Shown piece after piece: positions 1 through 11,146 of a DNA stretch of 64,000 bases; position 1 is the stretch's first letter, and the number at the start of each line of letters is the position of its first letter. The DNA comes from Alopecurus myosuroides (lineage: Eukaryota > Streptophyta > Magnoliopsida > Poales > Poaceae): assembly GCA_028641055.1 (NCBI GenBank), contig CM054062.1, forward strand, positions 184,201,958 through 184,265,957, in the 5' to 3' direction. Position numbers and translations under genes: made by a program. Under the pieces are notes generated by a model that saw nothing but the letters and a program-made list of their open reading frames with translations, was not told the DNA's origin and ran no database searches.

Positions 1-1122
1 GTTTATTTCCAAAATTCCCAAATCAAACATTATTTGAAATTCAACTAACCACTTAGAAATCAAACTAATATTACCAATTTTGAAATCAATAACTAACCTT
101 ACTTTTAATTATTGTTTTGCAAATTACTAAACTTTAATTATCAAATAAACACCCTCAAACCCTAATTGAAAAATTCAACTAACCATTTTAAATTAAATTA
201 AAATTTCAACCTTGTGAAATAATGTAAACATTTGCTTTAAGTTTCTGTTTCAAAAATTAACACAAATAATCCATAAAAAGAAAAAAACCCTATTTATTTT
301 CTATCTCTCTTTCCTCTTTCATCCTTTACAAAAAAATGTTCATAAGGAAAAACAAAAAAAATATAGAGAAGAGAGGGGTGAGCTGAGAGAAAAGGGTAGC
401 CCACCCCATCCCCTTTTTCTCCCCCAAGCCCATCTCTTCTAGCCCGATACCTCCCTTCTGTTGTCGTCTTCCTCCCAGCGATCGTCATCACCGTACGACA
501 TCATCACCACCACCCGATCACCCCCCTCCTCCGTTTGATGACCGCCGTACCAAGCTCGAGTCCACGTTAAAACCTCCACCACCCCCCTTCTGCCCGCAAA
601 CCCTAAGCCCTCTCCCTCTCCCCGCCGCGGCGCCTCCCTTCTTCCCTCTGCACCTCCCTCCCTCTCTGAAATTCTTTCTCTGCAACCACCACCTAACCGC
701 CGTCAGAATCGTCGCCGCTCCCACTGCCACGGTCCCCTCGAAGCTGCCCCGTGGTGGGGAATGGAACCGCCACGGTGCGGGCTTCCTCCTCGTGTCTAGG
801 GAGGGACACGGGACGCCCTCGATCGCCGGCGATCTTCCGCGACATCGCCGTCGACAACCTCCGTCAGTCACCGCCCCTCCTCTCTCCGTTCCTCTCGGTG
901 AGCGCCCACTTTCTCCCGCCACCGTGCCCTCTCTCTGCATCACGGTCACCCACGCACTGCAAACACACGCACACCTCCGCGAGCACAGCACACCCCGATG
1001 CAAGTTAGATCACCGCCGGCCGCTCTACTGCTACTGTTATCTGCATCTGAACTTTGTTCACTTTCTGAAACTGTCGCAACTGAAACCCTAAAAAACCAAC
1101 GTTTCTGTATCCAATCAAAGCA

Positions 1123-1193
1123 GCAGCGATAGCCGCACTGGCACGGGCCTCGCGCGCGCTCGCGGCAGACGAGGGTTCGATCCCCCTCGCTGC
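1123..1193 (+). other. tRNA-like cassette inside family E LTR
   Basis: The segment starts GCAGCGA and ends TCGCTGC, a perfect 7-bp acceptor-like pairing at tRNA spacing (71 nt). It contains a B-box match GGTTCGATCCC (1174-1184) and an A-box-like TAGCCGCACTGG (1130-1141). The T-arm pairs well (CGAGGG with CCCTCG), but the D and anticodon arms are poor, so it is not a normal tRNA gene. A counterpart sits at the equivalent place in the minus-strand LTR (8562-8632). It may be a captured tRNA or SINE fragment, or a Pol III-type internal promoter. Confidence 0.5.
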
Positions 1194-1559
1194 GCCTTAA
1201 AACGCCCTATTTTACTTCTTTCCATCCGCGCGCCTGGGTCCCACCCGTCAGTGCCTCTACATGCCACCTACGTTTCCCCGTGCCTCGTCAGCTGCCATGT
1301 GGCGTAGGTCCCACCCGTCAGCTGCGGTGGCTGGATCTGGCCACGGTGAGAAAAGTCCCAGATCCCTATCTGGATCTGGAATTTGCACCGAGGCCCCTGG
1401 CCTTACCGTTTTTACACCGGAGCCCCTCTCTACTGTTTTTTTCTCACAACCACATCCCTGCCTTTTGCAAAATAAACCCTAAAACTTCATACTCATAACT
1501 TTCAAACCACAAACCCAAATGACACAAATTTTATATGTATCCCCATCAAAATTTCATGA

Positions 1560-2430
1560 ACTTTTCAAATATGCTTTTTGTTTTCTGTTTTGATTATTTC
1601 AAATACATCCAAATTTCAAATTCAAACAAATCCTCTTAATTTTGGTTAATTCCATAAGTAATTCATACTTAATTCAATTAACCCAAATAAAATATGTTTT
1701 TCAGTCCAAATTCAATGTACTTTCTGTTTATCCACTTTGTTTTGCATTTTGGGCAATTAAAATTAATGTTATTTAATAATTCTTAAAAATGACAAATTAA
1801 ATGGCATAATTAATAACTTGCAAATGGTTGCTCCAAATTAAATACTCAAAACATGAATTTCATCCAAAATCACATGCCACACTTGAATATCAACTTTGTT
1901 TTCTGTTTTGCACATTTCAAATTGTTTCAAATTTCAAATTCAAACAATTCATTTAAAATTTGATTAATTGCATAACTATTTCAAACTTAATTCAAATCAC
2001 ACAAATAAAATATGTTTTCCATGCTATTTTAAACCACCTTTTCAAATATGAATTTTGTTTCATGATTTGAATAATTAAAAAATGCTTGAAGAATTTAAAA
2101 CCTTGTTTAAATCATTTAAATTGGCTAAATTCATAACTTGCTCAAATTAAATTATTTTTGAACTTATAAAAGATGTTTTCAAACCAGAAAAACATAACCT
2201 TTTCAAATATGAATTTGAATTTATGTTTTGAACAAATAAAATTCAAATAATATTCAAACTTGAATTAAATTCAATTAAAACTTGTTTAATCTTGTTTAAT
2301 TCATAATTAAATCATTGCAATTCCTTTTTCAATAATTGAAACATGTAATCCACCTAAAATTTTGTGTTCTAATCAAATATGAACTTTGTTATCTGTTTTG
2401 AACAATTTAACTTGATGAAAATACCAAATG
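1560..2430 (+). repeat. Diverged AT-rich tandem repeat, unit ~160 bp
   Basis: The phrase 'caaatatgaactttgttttc' and close variants recur at about 1566, 1722, 1890, 2038, 2203 and 2374, a spacing of roughly 150-170 bp. Two longer blocks also match at an offset near 323 bp: 1613-1700 with 1936-2020, both containing 'acttaattcaa' and 'aaataaaatatgttttyc'. The units are strongly diverged. The minus-strand family E LTR has only ~360 bp at the corresponding place (7920-8280), so this expansion accounts for most of the length difference between copies. Confidence 0.45.
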
Positions 2431-4460
2431 CTTGTGTGACCCCTTTAAGGAACCAAAATTTCTTAACTTAATAAACAAATTTCCAAACTTGGTAAACCTT
2501 ATTTCTATTTGCTTCTATTGTTGTTATTTTGCTGTTCTCCTCATCCATGCATCATGCTAATTCACTTACACAATTTGATTAGTTGTAAAACAATTAATTC
2601 AACCTTAATTCATGGGCTTTCCCTATGCAATCCAATTGCATGTGGGTCCATTTAATCATGTTATGTTACCATGCCAACTAGTTTATTTTGATGCATCAAT
2701 TAAATTGTCATGCATCCATATCTTGATCATGCTGGATCTTTTGCCGTAGTAGTAATTGTTGCATCCGGTGTTTGTTCGAGGTTCATTGCTTCTTCCCGGA
2801 TAGGACGTTGAGATGATGTGAGCAACGACAAGTTCTGTGGATGTACCTCTACTTGCTGGATCTCAGGCAAGTATACTCACTTGTTGCCAAATGCCTGCCC
2901 TTCATCACTTGTTACCGATTCTTTCCGTTGTTCTTATTCTAGCCTGTTGATATGATGCTTGTGTCTCGATCCTATTATATGTTTCTCTTGCAGCCATGAT
3001 ATAGCCTTTTCCTTCCACTTCCTATTAACTGTTGTTTGTTTACCCTGTTGGCCCTCGTGTCGTAGTTGCATGCTTAGTGTTGTTTGCGCTCAAGTCTTGT
3101 TGTTCCTTTCATACCACCTGTTTAGTTTGATAGTTGGGTTTCATTTCAATCAACAACATGTTAATGTTTTGGGTAATAATAATTTGATGATAAGGCACCG
3201 GCAGGAGGCCCGGCGTGGTTTTGAAGCCTGCTAGTGTCGACCCTAATTAGGAAAAGGGTCTTGTCTACTGATCCATGATGAGCGCACTAACCGCATGTGG
3301 GAAGCGAGTATGGGCGCCCCCCTCAACTTGATTCGATTCGCATCTCGTCCAAATCGCCACACTTAGTTCGGGCTTTCCATTTGATGCATGCATATGCAGG
3401 TGCGAACCCGAGGCCAGGGTGGAACTTTTGTAGTCGGCATATAGGGCGGCGTGGTCTTCCAGTGCTATGAGGGTCCCCCTTTTCTTCGTGGGGGCTCGAT
3501 TAGCCGCGCACGCACAGCACGTGGTGCTTTGGGCTTGATGCGAAGCAGAGTTGGGTTGTGTTGAGTACCTCGCTTGGTGGGTTTGATTCCCGTCTGGCGG
3601 GTTATTCTTACGTGTACGGCCAAATTGGTGCACCCCTGCAGGGTTAAATCTTCTCGATAAGCCGTGTTTTCCGCGGTTATGGTTGACTTGGTGAAAGTAC
3701 TGGCTAACAAGTACTCAGAACAACTTACACCTAACTAATGATAACTTGACTAGTAATAGCCTTATTGACACAATAAGTTGAACATCATTAATCCAACAGT
3801 GTGAGTTATCCTTGGGTTGCTTCCTCAGTAGGGGGTAACATTGGATGGGTCTATTTGGTGGTTAGCTGTAGTTGGTTACGATACGCTACCTTATCTTCTT
3901 TCTGTTAGTCGGAAGTTGTAGTGTGTTTCTGTAGTTGGTTGGTGCAGCCCGCTGCCGCTTATTTGCAATAATCTCTTCCTTTCCGTTGAACCCAAAGTAT
4001 TTGTATCTTGTGATGACTGGCTATGCCGGTATCTTGTGAGTATGGTTTATCCACTTGCCAGTACTTAACCGTACTGACCCACGAATCTTTTTCGTGGCTG
4101 CATATTCAACATTGCAGTCAACAGGTTTGAGGTCTGACGATGTTAGCTTGGGAATCCCTCCGGCTTGGCCTGGGCAGGGATTGGACGCTCTCGGTTATCT
4201 TCAGGACTCTTAGTCCAAATTTGTATCTTGTCCGTAGTCGGACGCTATGTTGTTTCTTCCGCTGTTATTTGGATCTTTGTATTGTATCAGTTGTACCCTT
4301 GGCTCGTTTGAGTCCTCTTGTATATATCTTTTCTGTTGTTGTTGTGGATTATTCATGAACTGTTGTAATGTTATCAGACGTGGCAACCTGGAATCGGTTA
4401 TTATGTGGATTTTGGCGGGAATGCTGAAATCTGCATAGTGCCCGATCTCGGGGCGTCACA

Positions 4461-6118
4461 TCAAGGGAGACAATACATCAAGGAGAAGACAACTTAGAAG
4501 AAATGAAACAATTTTCCACATGACAAGCATGAGAAGACGGAGCAATCCATACAAGTGGAGGAGTAGCAAGTTGTTTTTGTCTAACCTTTGACAAATAGGA
4601 AATCCCAAGACTCCATTCTATTTTCCCCTTTTGCAATGAAGTTAGTGGAATCTAAATTAAATAAATCAAATGTTTTGATGAAAATAACTAAGTGTTGAAC
4701 ATGTCTGGTTTCCTTGGTTTAATATTGGTGTAATCACCTTTAGTGAACTCTTCGAACTTCCTTGACAAGTATGTGTTTGTGCTATTCAAACTTTACCCTT
4801 AACCAGCCCATTCCCTATTAGCTAACCATAAGCCCTATTTAACTAAGTCTTTCTTTTGTTGAACCTTTGTGAATGGCTTGTTTAAAACTCTTTTGTTGTG
4901 ATTGTTGTTTGCATGTTTTCTCTTGTTTGTAGGAATGCTTGTTGAAGTTGTTGTTGTGTTTTCAATGTATAGATTGTACGGAGAGCAACGTTCCCTTTTG
5001 TGAAGGAAGTGTGTTTTCTTCACCAAGTTCAAAGGCAAGTAACACACCATCAACTACCCATTATTTTACTTTATGCATTAGTTGATTTTGAGTAGTATGC
5101 ATGATAGGAAATTTTACAGTATTATATATATTATTGCTATGCTATTATCCTATCACGGTGGTATATATATAGCCACATCTATTACCTACCTAAACCCTAT
5201 AATCATTAGACTCCGTAGATGCTTAGCAATGCTACAAAATTGTTTTACTAGTGTTGAGGAAAAATTTGAAGTACCAACTCAATGAACCACCTGGGTGGAT
5301 TGGTTGTTTGGCTGATGAGAGTTGGGTGTTGCCTCAGGGCCCTTGTCTAAGGTTTATTTACTTGAGGTATTCACCTGAGGAATGCCACCCAGGAACAAAG
5401 AGATGATGAAGTCATTTCAAGTTTAGAACCTTCCCGTGCAACCTTAGACAATGGGCTCTGTCCTGACCAATTAAGTTGTGAGAGTTCAACTTGTCGCATT
5501 GACATGAAGATGTAGCAGAATTATAGGTGGAATGGGTCTTGCAGTAGAGTTGGATTCTCCTTCTGAAAGGTCTTGTCTCAATTCTCTCCTTTCCTTAATA
5601 CACTCAGCGTGTATAGGATGTTTGGGTTGATTGAGGCTAAGGTGAAAGTGCACAAACTCTGCAGAGTCAAAACTAAGTACTTAGCCGTGTCCCCGGTAAT
5701 GGACAATTTGAGAAGCTGGACAAGGATGGACAGAAGATTCTCATCACCTTTTTCAATAAGTAAAACTTGTTTAGAACAATAGCTGGAGATTTGCCCTGGT
5801 TTCCATCAGTGGCACTCCTCAATAATTATTTATGGTTCACTGGTTTCCATCAGCGGTACCAACGTATTGATCAAAATGTATTTATGAAATCTTAGGAGAA
5901 AACTTGATTTATGCAAATAGCCAAAACTCCACTCAGCCAGATATGCATATAGAAGCTAGTCTTTGCCATTATATATCCACCATAGTGTTACTTGCCAATA
6001 CATTAAATTGTATTGACTCCCTTGTGGCTGCATATTCCAAATTGCAGATGGAAGATGACGTGCGAGGTTTCGTTCAGGATCTCGAGTCTACAACCAACAT
6101 GTTTTGCCTGTGGCACAT
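4461..6118 (+). repeat. Family F LTR, left copy, segment 1
   Basis: About 1.4 kb of this segment aligns by eye with the reverse complement of 51600-52900. Shared blocks include 'attgtacggagag', 'gctattatcc', 'gtgaaagtgcacaaactct' and 'caacatgttttgcctrtggcac'. The first few hundred bases align less well. The left side is cut by the family E LTR ending at 4460. The right side is cut by the insertion at 6119, and the same LTR resumes at 30884. The last five bases, CACAT (6114-6118), are the target-site duplication of that insertion. No gene is visible; the open frame at 5904-6230 is shared LTR sequence running into the inserted LTR. Confidence 0.75.
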
Positions 6119-9100
6119 TGTGACGCCCCTGGACCGGGTACTATGGGGATTTCAGCGTTCCCGCCCAAATCCACATAGTATCAGATCCCGAGTTGTCATT
6201 TCTGATACCATTACAGCAATTCATGAATAATCCGCAACAACAACAGAAGATATATATACAAGACGACTCAAACGAGTCAAGGATACAACTTATACAATAC
6301 AAAGATCCAGATAACAACGGAAGACGAAATAGTGTCCGACTACGGACAAGATACAAATTGGACTAAGCGTCCTGAAGATAACCGATGGCATCCAATCCCT
6401 GCCCAGGCCAAGCCGGAGGGATTCCCAAGCTAACATCGTCAGACTTCAAACCTGTGACTGCATTGTGAATACAGCCTCAAATCATGGGGTCAGTACTGGG
6501 GGTACCGGCAGGCGGAAAGCAATAGTCAAGATACCAAGGCAACCATCCATCACAAGATACAAATACTTTGGGTACAGAGGAAGAGGTTGGTGTAATGAAG
6601 CGGCAGCGGGCAGCACTAAGCAGTCTACAGAGACACGCTACAACTCTTGTCTATTAGAAAGGGATAAGAAAGCGCGACAAAACCAACTACAACTACTCAC
6701 CAAAACAAACCCATCCAGGATTTACCCCACAACAACCAATGTCAGGAGGTAACCCAAGGAAAAACTCACACATGTTGTAACAATTGAAATAGTGATCTCG
6801 TTATCGCACAGGTTAACAACTATCATTAGGTGTAAGTTGTCTGGCTCTTGTTAGCCAGCACTTTCTCCAAGATCGTCACATAAGCGCGGACGATACGCCT
6901 TCTTGAAAAGATTTAACCCTGCAGGGGTGCACTACTGTAGCCACACACACTTCAACTCTTTTTGCCGCGCGATGGTACACGTCCGGGGTGTACCGGCAGA
7001 GTATCAGACACTACACTTCCCTTTCACCACAGACGAGTCCAAGGAACCACCTAGCTAGGTTGGATCCGCATCGAAAGTCCGGCCGATGCTCCGAGGAGGA
7101 CCTAGCCGTTTGCGTCTACGGCTGAGAGGTCAGAGGCCATGGGTATAACCCTCAACATCGAATCGCGGAAACCTATATAATTGTACGCACATCGGTAACA
7201 TCGCATACCATTATCATTGTCGTCTTCATCGTACCTGCAGAAAAGGTGATGTGCGTACGCCAAATGGAAAGCCCAAACTAAGTTGTGGCGCCCTGGACAA
7301 GTCTGTAGATCGGGTAATAGGTCAGGGGGATTCCCATAAGTCCCACATGTGATTAGTGCGCTCATTCTTGGATCAGCGGACAAAAACCTTTTCCTAAGGC
7401 GACACCAGAGGGACAAAAAGCCTCGAGGGGCCTCCCGCCGGTGTCTTATCTCGCAACAAATTATTATTCAAGAGTATTATTACCCCAAGCATTAAGATCA
7501 TTTTTAATTAAGTTGAACCAACCTATCATACTAGTCAGGTGACCAAGAACCAAACTCGCCAAAGAACCTAACCATGCGCTACGACTCGCAAGGCAAACAA
7601 GAAACAAACATGTCATAGGAGGTGGGGGATGAGGCCATATCATGGCTGCAAGGTAAACATATGATAGGATCGAGACACAAGCATCGAATAATAAGGTTAG
7701 AGTAAAGGCAATGGAAAGAATCGGTAACAAGTGAGGAACGGCAGCCATAGGTAGCAAGTGAGTAAAGATTGCCTGGAATCCGGCTTGTAGAGGTAGCAGA
7801 ACTTGTCGTTGCTCACATCATCTCAAAGTCTTATCCGCGAAGAAGCAAAACACTAAAATAAGCCAAAGATGCAACACTTACTACTACGGCAAAAGATCCA
7901 GCATGATCAAGATATGGATGCATGACATGCGAGATGCGACTAAACCAATTTAAGGGGAACCGGAGTCCCGACAATTAATTATAGTTTTAAGTTATTTAGC
8001 TAGCCATCAAATTAACTGTTGATTAGCATGGAAAACAATTCATGGTTGAGCTACACAAGATTAAATGGAATAGGGCACAAATTGAAATAAATACCCAACA
8101 CATTCCATGTTTATTATTTAGGTGAACATGCATAACACTACTAACAAGGCAATATGCAAGATGCAAACATAAGCATGGATGACATATTAAGATTCCTTGC
8201 ATTTTTCTGATCGAAATAGACATAAAGTTTGTTGTATTTGGATAAGTAAAACAAAAGTTATAGGCATTTGAAGTTTAGGGTGTTTTTCTAAAAAGTGCAG
8301 GGACGTGGTGGTGAGGAAAAACATCAGAGAGGGGCTCCGGTGCGAAACAAGGAAGACTAGGAGCCTGGATGCGAATTATCCAGATCCAGATCTGGATCTG
8401 GGAGAATTCCACCGCCGGACTACCTAGCCAGAGAGGATGACAAGCGGGCCCATGTGCCACGCGGCGCTGACCGGGCGGGTGTGGAGCCAGGCTGGCTTCC
8501 AGGGCCGTTTACAGGTGGACCCAGTCCCCCGCGCGGAAAGGGAACAAAAATAGGGAGGCTTTGCCTCGACCGGGATTCGATCCCAGGTCTCCAGGGGTGC
8601 TGGTCGGGCGCTAGCAATTGGGCTATGTCGCTGGTTGTGTACATATTCGGATCCGTCATAAGAGGAGATGCGGCGCAGTTAACTGAACTTCAGAACAGCA
8701 GCATGTTCAGGTGCAGATCCGCAACAGAAACGACGGTGACAGGGAACAACGATCGACGACGATCTGAACGCAGATAGAACGGTGCTCCTCGAAGGCACGC
8801 ACCCAGAGCATATGGGGAGATGCAGGAGGGTGTCCCGGAGGACGGAGGCTCGCCTAGGGCTCGAGATCACGGGCGTGCTCGGGGAGACACCCACGGTGAC
8901 GGGATGCAGGGGATGGAGAAATGAAGGTGGTCGTCGGGAAGATCTCAACGGTGCCGTCGATCCAAGAAACTCCAGACTCCGTGCTTCTGCGATGGCGAAG
9001 AGGATGGTGCGGCAGTTCCATTCTCATTCTCGCCGGTCTTGCACAGCACCCATACCGTCCACACAACGAAGCTCCAATTCCGGCCATGGAGGCTCTCTGC

Positions 9101-9588
9101 TGGTTCAGAAAGTTCAGAGAAGGGAGAGAGGTGGCGGCGGCGGAAGGAAGAGAGGAGGGGAGAAGCTAGGGTTCTCTGTCTTGGAGGAGGGGAAGATAAG
9201 GAAGGGAGGAGGGGACCATGGCCAGCTGGTGGTGCGGTGGTGGGAAGGAGAAAGCGACAGGAGGGGAGAAGGTTCACGCTGTCCTCGTGCTTGTTCGTAC
9301 GGAGAAGAAGGTATGCTGGTTTAGCTTGATGGCCTGGCCCTAGCCTGGGCTGTTAGCCCAGTTAGGTGGGCTGCTCTCTCTTAAAACGTTTTGTTTTTCC
9401 AGAAATTGTTTAGGTAAAAAATATAAAAATAGATTTATGCTTCAAACAAATTACAGAAATTTTGGAGAATGGGATTTTGATGAATTTCAAATAATTTGCA
9501 AGTTTTAAATGTATGATGATGCATCATGTAATGCGATGCAAAAGAAAAACAACAAGCAAATCTTATTGGGAAAACCGCGGGTGTTACA
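6119..9588 (-). repeat. 3' LTR of the family E element
   Basis: This 3470-bp LTR reads TGTAACACCCGCGG at 9588 inward and ends GGGGCGTCACA at 6119 on the minus strand. The first ~400 bp match 30483-30883 and the last ~365 bp match 10066-10430. It contains a GC-rich block (8430-9300), a tRNA-like cassette (8562-8632), a perfect 22-bp palindrome (8380-8401) and the CCTGCAGGG module (6916-6925). The open frames in the GC-rich block, including 8782-9324, show no domain and are not called as genes. Confidence 0.85.
8562..8632 (-). other. tRNA-like cassette in the family E 3' LTR
   Basis: On the minus strand the segment contains TAGCCCAATTGC (A-box-like, plus 8613-8624) and GGGATCGAATCCC (B-box with one change, plus 8571-8583). 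The T-arm has a 5-bp stem around the loop ATCGAAT, and part of an anticodon-like stem CCAG/CTGG is present. The acceptor stem is only partly paired. It occupies the same place as 1123-1193 in the other LTR, although the two sequences are much diverged. It is unlikely to be a functional tRNA. Confidence 0.4.
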
Positions 9589-10065
9589 GACGACACCACT
9601 AACAAGGGATTGCGCCCTCGCAATCCGCTCACCACCACGGGGGAGGGAAGAAGTCGGAGCTATCGAGTCTTTGTTCACATTGTTGATCTTCTCGAAACCA
9701 CTAACAAGGGGTTCTTACTCGCGTTGATGACGATGTTCTTCCATTGAGAGCCTTCCGAAGATCGAACCTATTAGGTTTAAAGGCTAAGAGAACGCCCAAC
9801 CCACGCAGGATCCTAACACTTTGAAAGATAGGTACGAGAGGAGACTCCAAAACAAATAAGGTAGTAGTAGAAGTAGAATAGAGGACAGGAATAAACAAGA
9901 ATCCTATCGAGAGGTTTCCAAAACAGGTTTTGCACAAATAGTTTTTTGACACTCTAGAAACACGACCGTTAGCGAGGTTATCCTACAGGCTTTGCGGACC
10001 CGTTGCTTCGATAACCATTCGTATCGAAACAACATTGGGAATGAGAACCTGGCTCTGATACCATT
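9589..10065 (-). other. 477-bp internal region of the family E element
   Basis: This is the whole internal part between the two LTRs. It contains a primer-binding site at its 5' (right) end and no open frame longer than ~80 codons. The phrase 'ccactaacaaggg' occurs twice (from about 9596 and 9699). No clear polypurine tract is seen next to 9588. An internal region this short is unusual even for large retrotransposon derivatives, which generally keep several kilobases; either most of it was deleted or this is a minimal cis-element cassette. Confidence 0.7.
10045..10063 (-). other. Primer-binding site, initiator Met tRNA type
   Basis: The minus strand reads TGGTATCAGAGCCAGGTTC starting two bases inside the LTR end (10066). 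This is the usual plant match to the 3' end of initiator methionine tRNA. It fixes the orientation of the family E element and shows that the LTR at 10066 and beyond is its 5' LTR. Confidence 0.9.
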
Positions 10066-10430
10066 TGTAACGCCCCTAGACCGGGTACTATGGGGATTTC
10101 AGCGTTCCCGCCCAAATCCACATAGTATCAGATCCCGAGTTGTCATTTCTGATACCATTACAACAATTCACGAATAATCCGCAACAACAACAGAAGAGAT
10201 ATATACAAGACGACTCAAACGAGTCAAGGATACAACTTATACAATACAAAGATCCAAATAACAGCGGAAGACGAAATAGTGTCCGACTACGGACAAGATA
10301 CAAATTGGACTAAGAGTCCTGAAGATAACCGATGGCGTCCAATCCCTGCCCAGGCCAAGCCGGAGGGATTCCCAAGCTAACGTCGTCAGACTTCAAACCT
10401 GTGACTGCATTGTGAATACAGCCACGCATG
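10066..10430 (-). repeat. 3' end of the family E 5' LTR
   Basis: This segment matches 6119-6483 with about ten differences, including TGTAACGCCCC against TGTGACGCCCC at the terminus. Similarity stops abruptly after 'gaatacagcc' at 10430, where the next segment starts. The rest of this LTR (equivalent to 6484-9189) is missing from the window. Confidence 0.85.
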
Positions 10431-11146
10431 TCGCTGTCTCCATTGCTGACGTACGCTGTACGGAGGTTGGGGGAGAAGGGGTAGCGGGCTGCAGCCTGGG
10501 TGGGCTGGGCCTACCCACTGCCTGCCCTCCCCTCTCTCTGTTTTTTTTTTGTTCTGTTACTTTTTTTTTGATGAAATAGAAATAGGAAGAAATAGATAGG
10601 TTTTTGGGTTAGGAAAATTTAGTGATAAATTTTTATAGGATGTTTATTGCAACAGCAACATTGCAAAGTTTTTGTTTGCAAAAATATTTAAGTTATGTGG
10701 CTGTTTGAAATTTGAGTGAAATTAACATTAATTGAATAATTTTGACTTAAGCAACTTAGAAGTTTTAAGTTCAAATTTTATTGTGAAACAATTGATTGAT
10801 TTGTTTTGCAAATTTCATAAGTTCAAAATGGTTGCCGTTTGTAATTGAATTTGAATAAAATTTGAATTAAGTGAATTATTAAAAGCCATAATTTTGAATA
10901 GTTTGAACCTTATGGTTTAATGGAAACAAATGGTTGTTTTCATTGAACTTTTTATTTGAAAAAATTGTAACATAACAAGTATGAAACAAGGTTTGAATTC
11001 TTGGTTTGAAATTCAAATAGAAAACAAGGGAAAACAAATGGGAACAAAATGAAAACAAATGCAATGATTAAGATGCCATGATGCAAAACAATAATAAAGC
11101 AAGAAACAAATATTCTAAAGGTGATTTTCATACTGGGGATGTTACA
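10431..11146 (-). repeat. 5' part of another TGTAACATCCC-type LTR, fused to family E
   Basis: Read on the minus strand this begins TGTAACATCCCC at 11146, runs through ~600 bp of AT-rich sequence and reaches a GC-rich stretch ending at 10431. It has the plan of a family E-type LTR 5' half but does not align with the E LTR start at 9588 or 30883. The junction with family E sequence at 10430/10431 is abrupt. The simplest reading is the 5' half of a related LTR joined to the 3' half of the E 5' LTR by unequal recombination. Confidence 0.55.

Larger units (their letters stand above)
1..4460 (+). repeat. Family E LTR, plus copy (left end outside window)
   Basis: This is a long LTR ending in GGGGCGTCACA at 4460. 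Its last ~360 bp match, in inverted orientation, the LTR ends at 6119 and 10066. Its order is: AT-rich start (1-300), GC-rich block (about 400-1010), tRNA-like cassette (1123-1193), a segment at 1330-1490 ending in AAACCCTAAAACTTC that matches 8280-8400 on the other strand, AT-rich tandem repeats (1560-2430), then moderately GC-rich sequence with the CCTGCAGGG module at 3636. No tRNA-primed binding site follows 4460, so it is a 3' LTR or a solo LTR. Open frames in the GC-rich block (for example 518-1003 minus) have no recognisable domain and are read as composition artefacts. The LTR interrupts a family F LTR at 4461. Confidence 0.8.

Noticed and set aside
518..1003. 161-codon open frame on the minus strand in the GC-rich part of the family E LTR
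   Set aside because: No domain, biased to Arg/Gly/Cys as expected for GC-rich DNA, and overlapped by other open frames. Not conserved as a frame in the sister LTR.
8562..8632. Functional tRNA gene
   Set aside because: The acceptor stem is incompletely paired and the D and anticodon arms are weak; kept only as a tRNA-like cassette.
8782..9324. 180-codon plus-strand frame in the family E 3' LTR
   Set aside because: Reverse side of the LTR's GC-rich block; low-complexity Arg/Gly/Glu; no domain.
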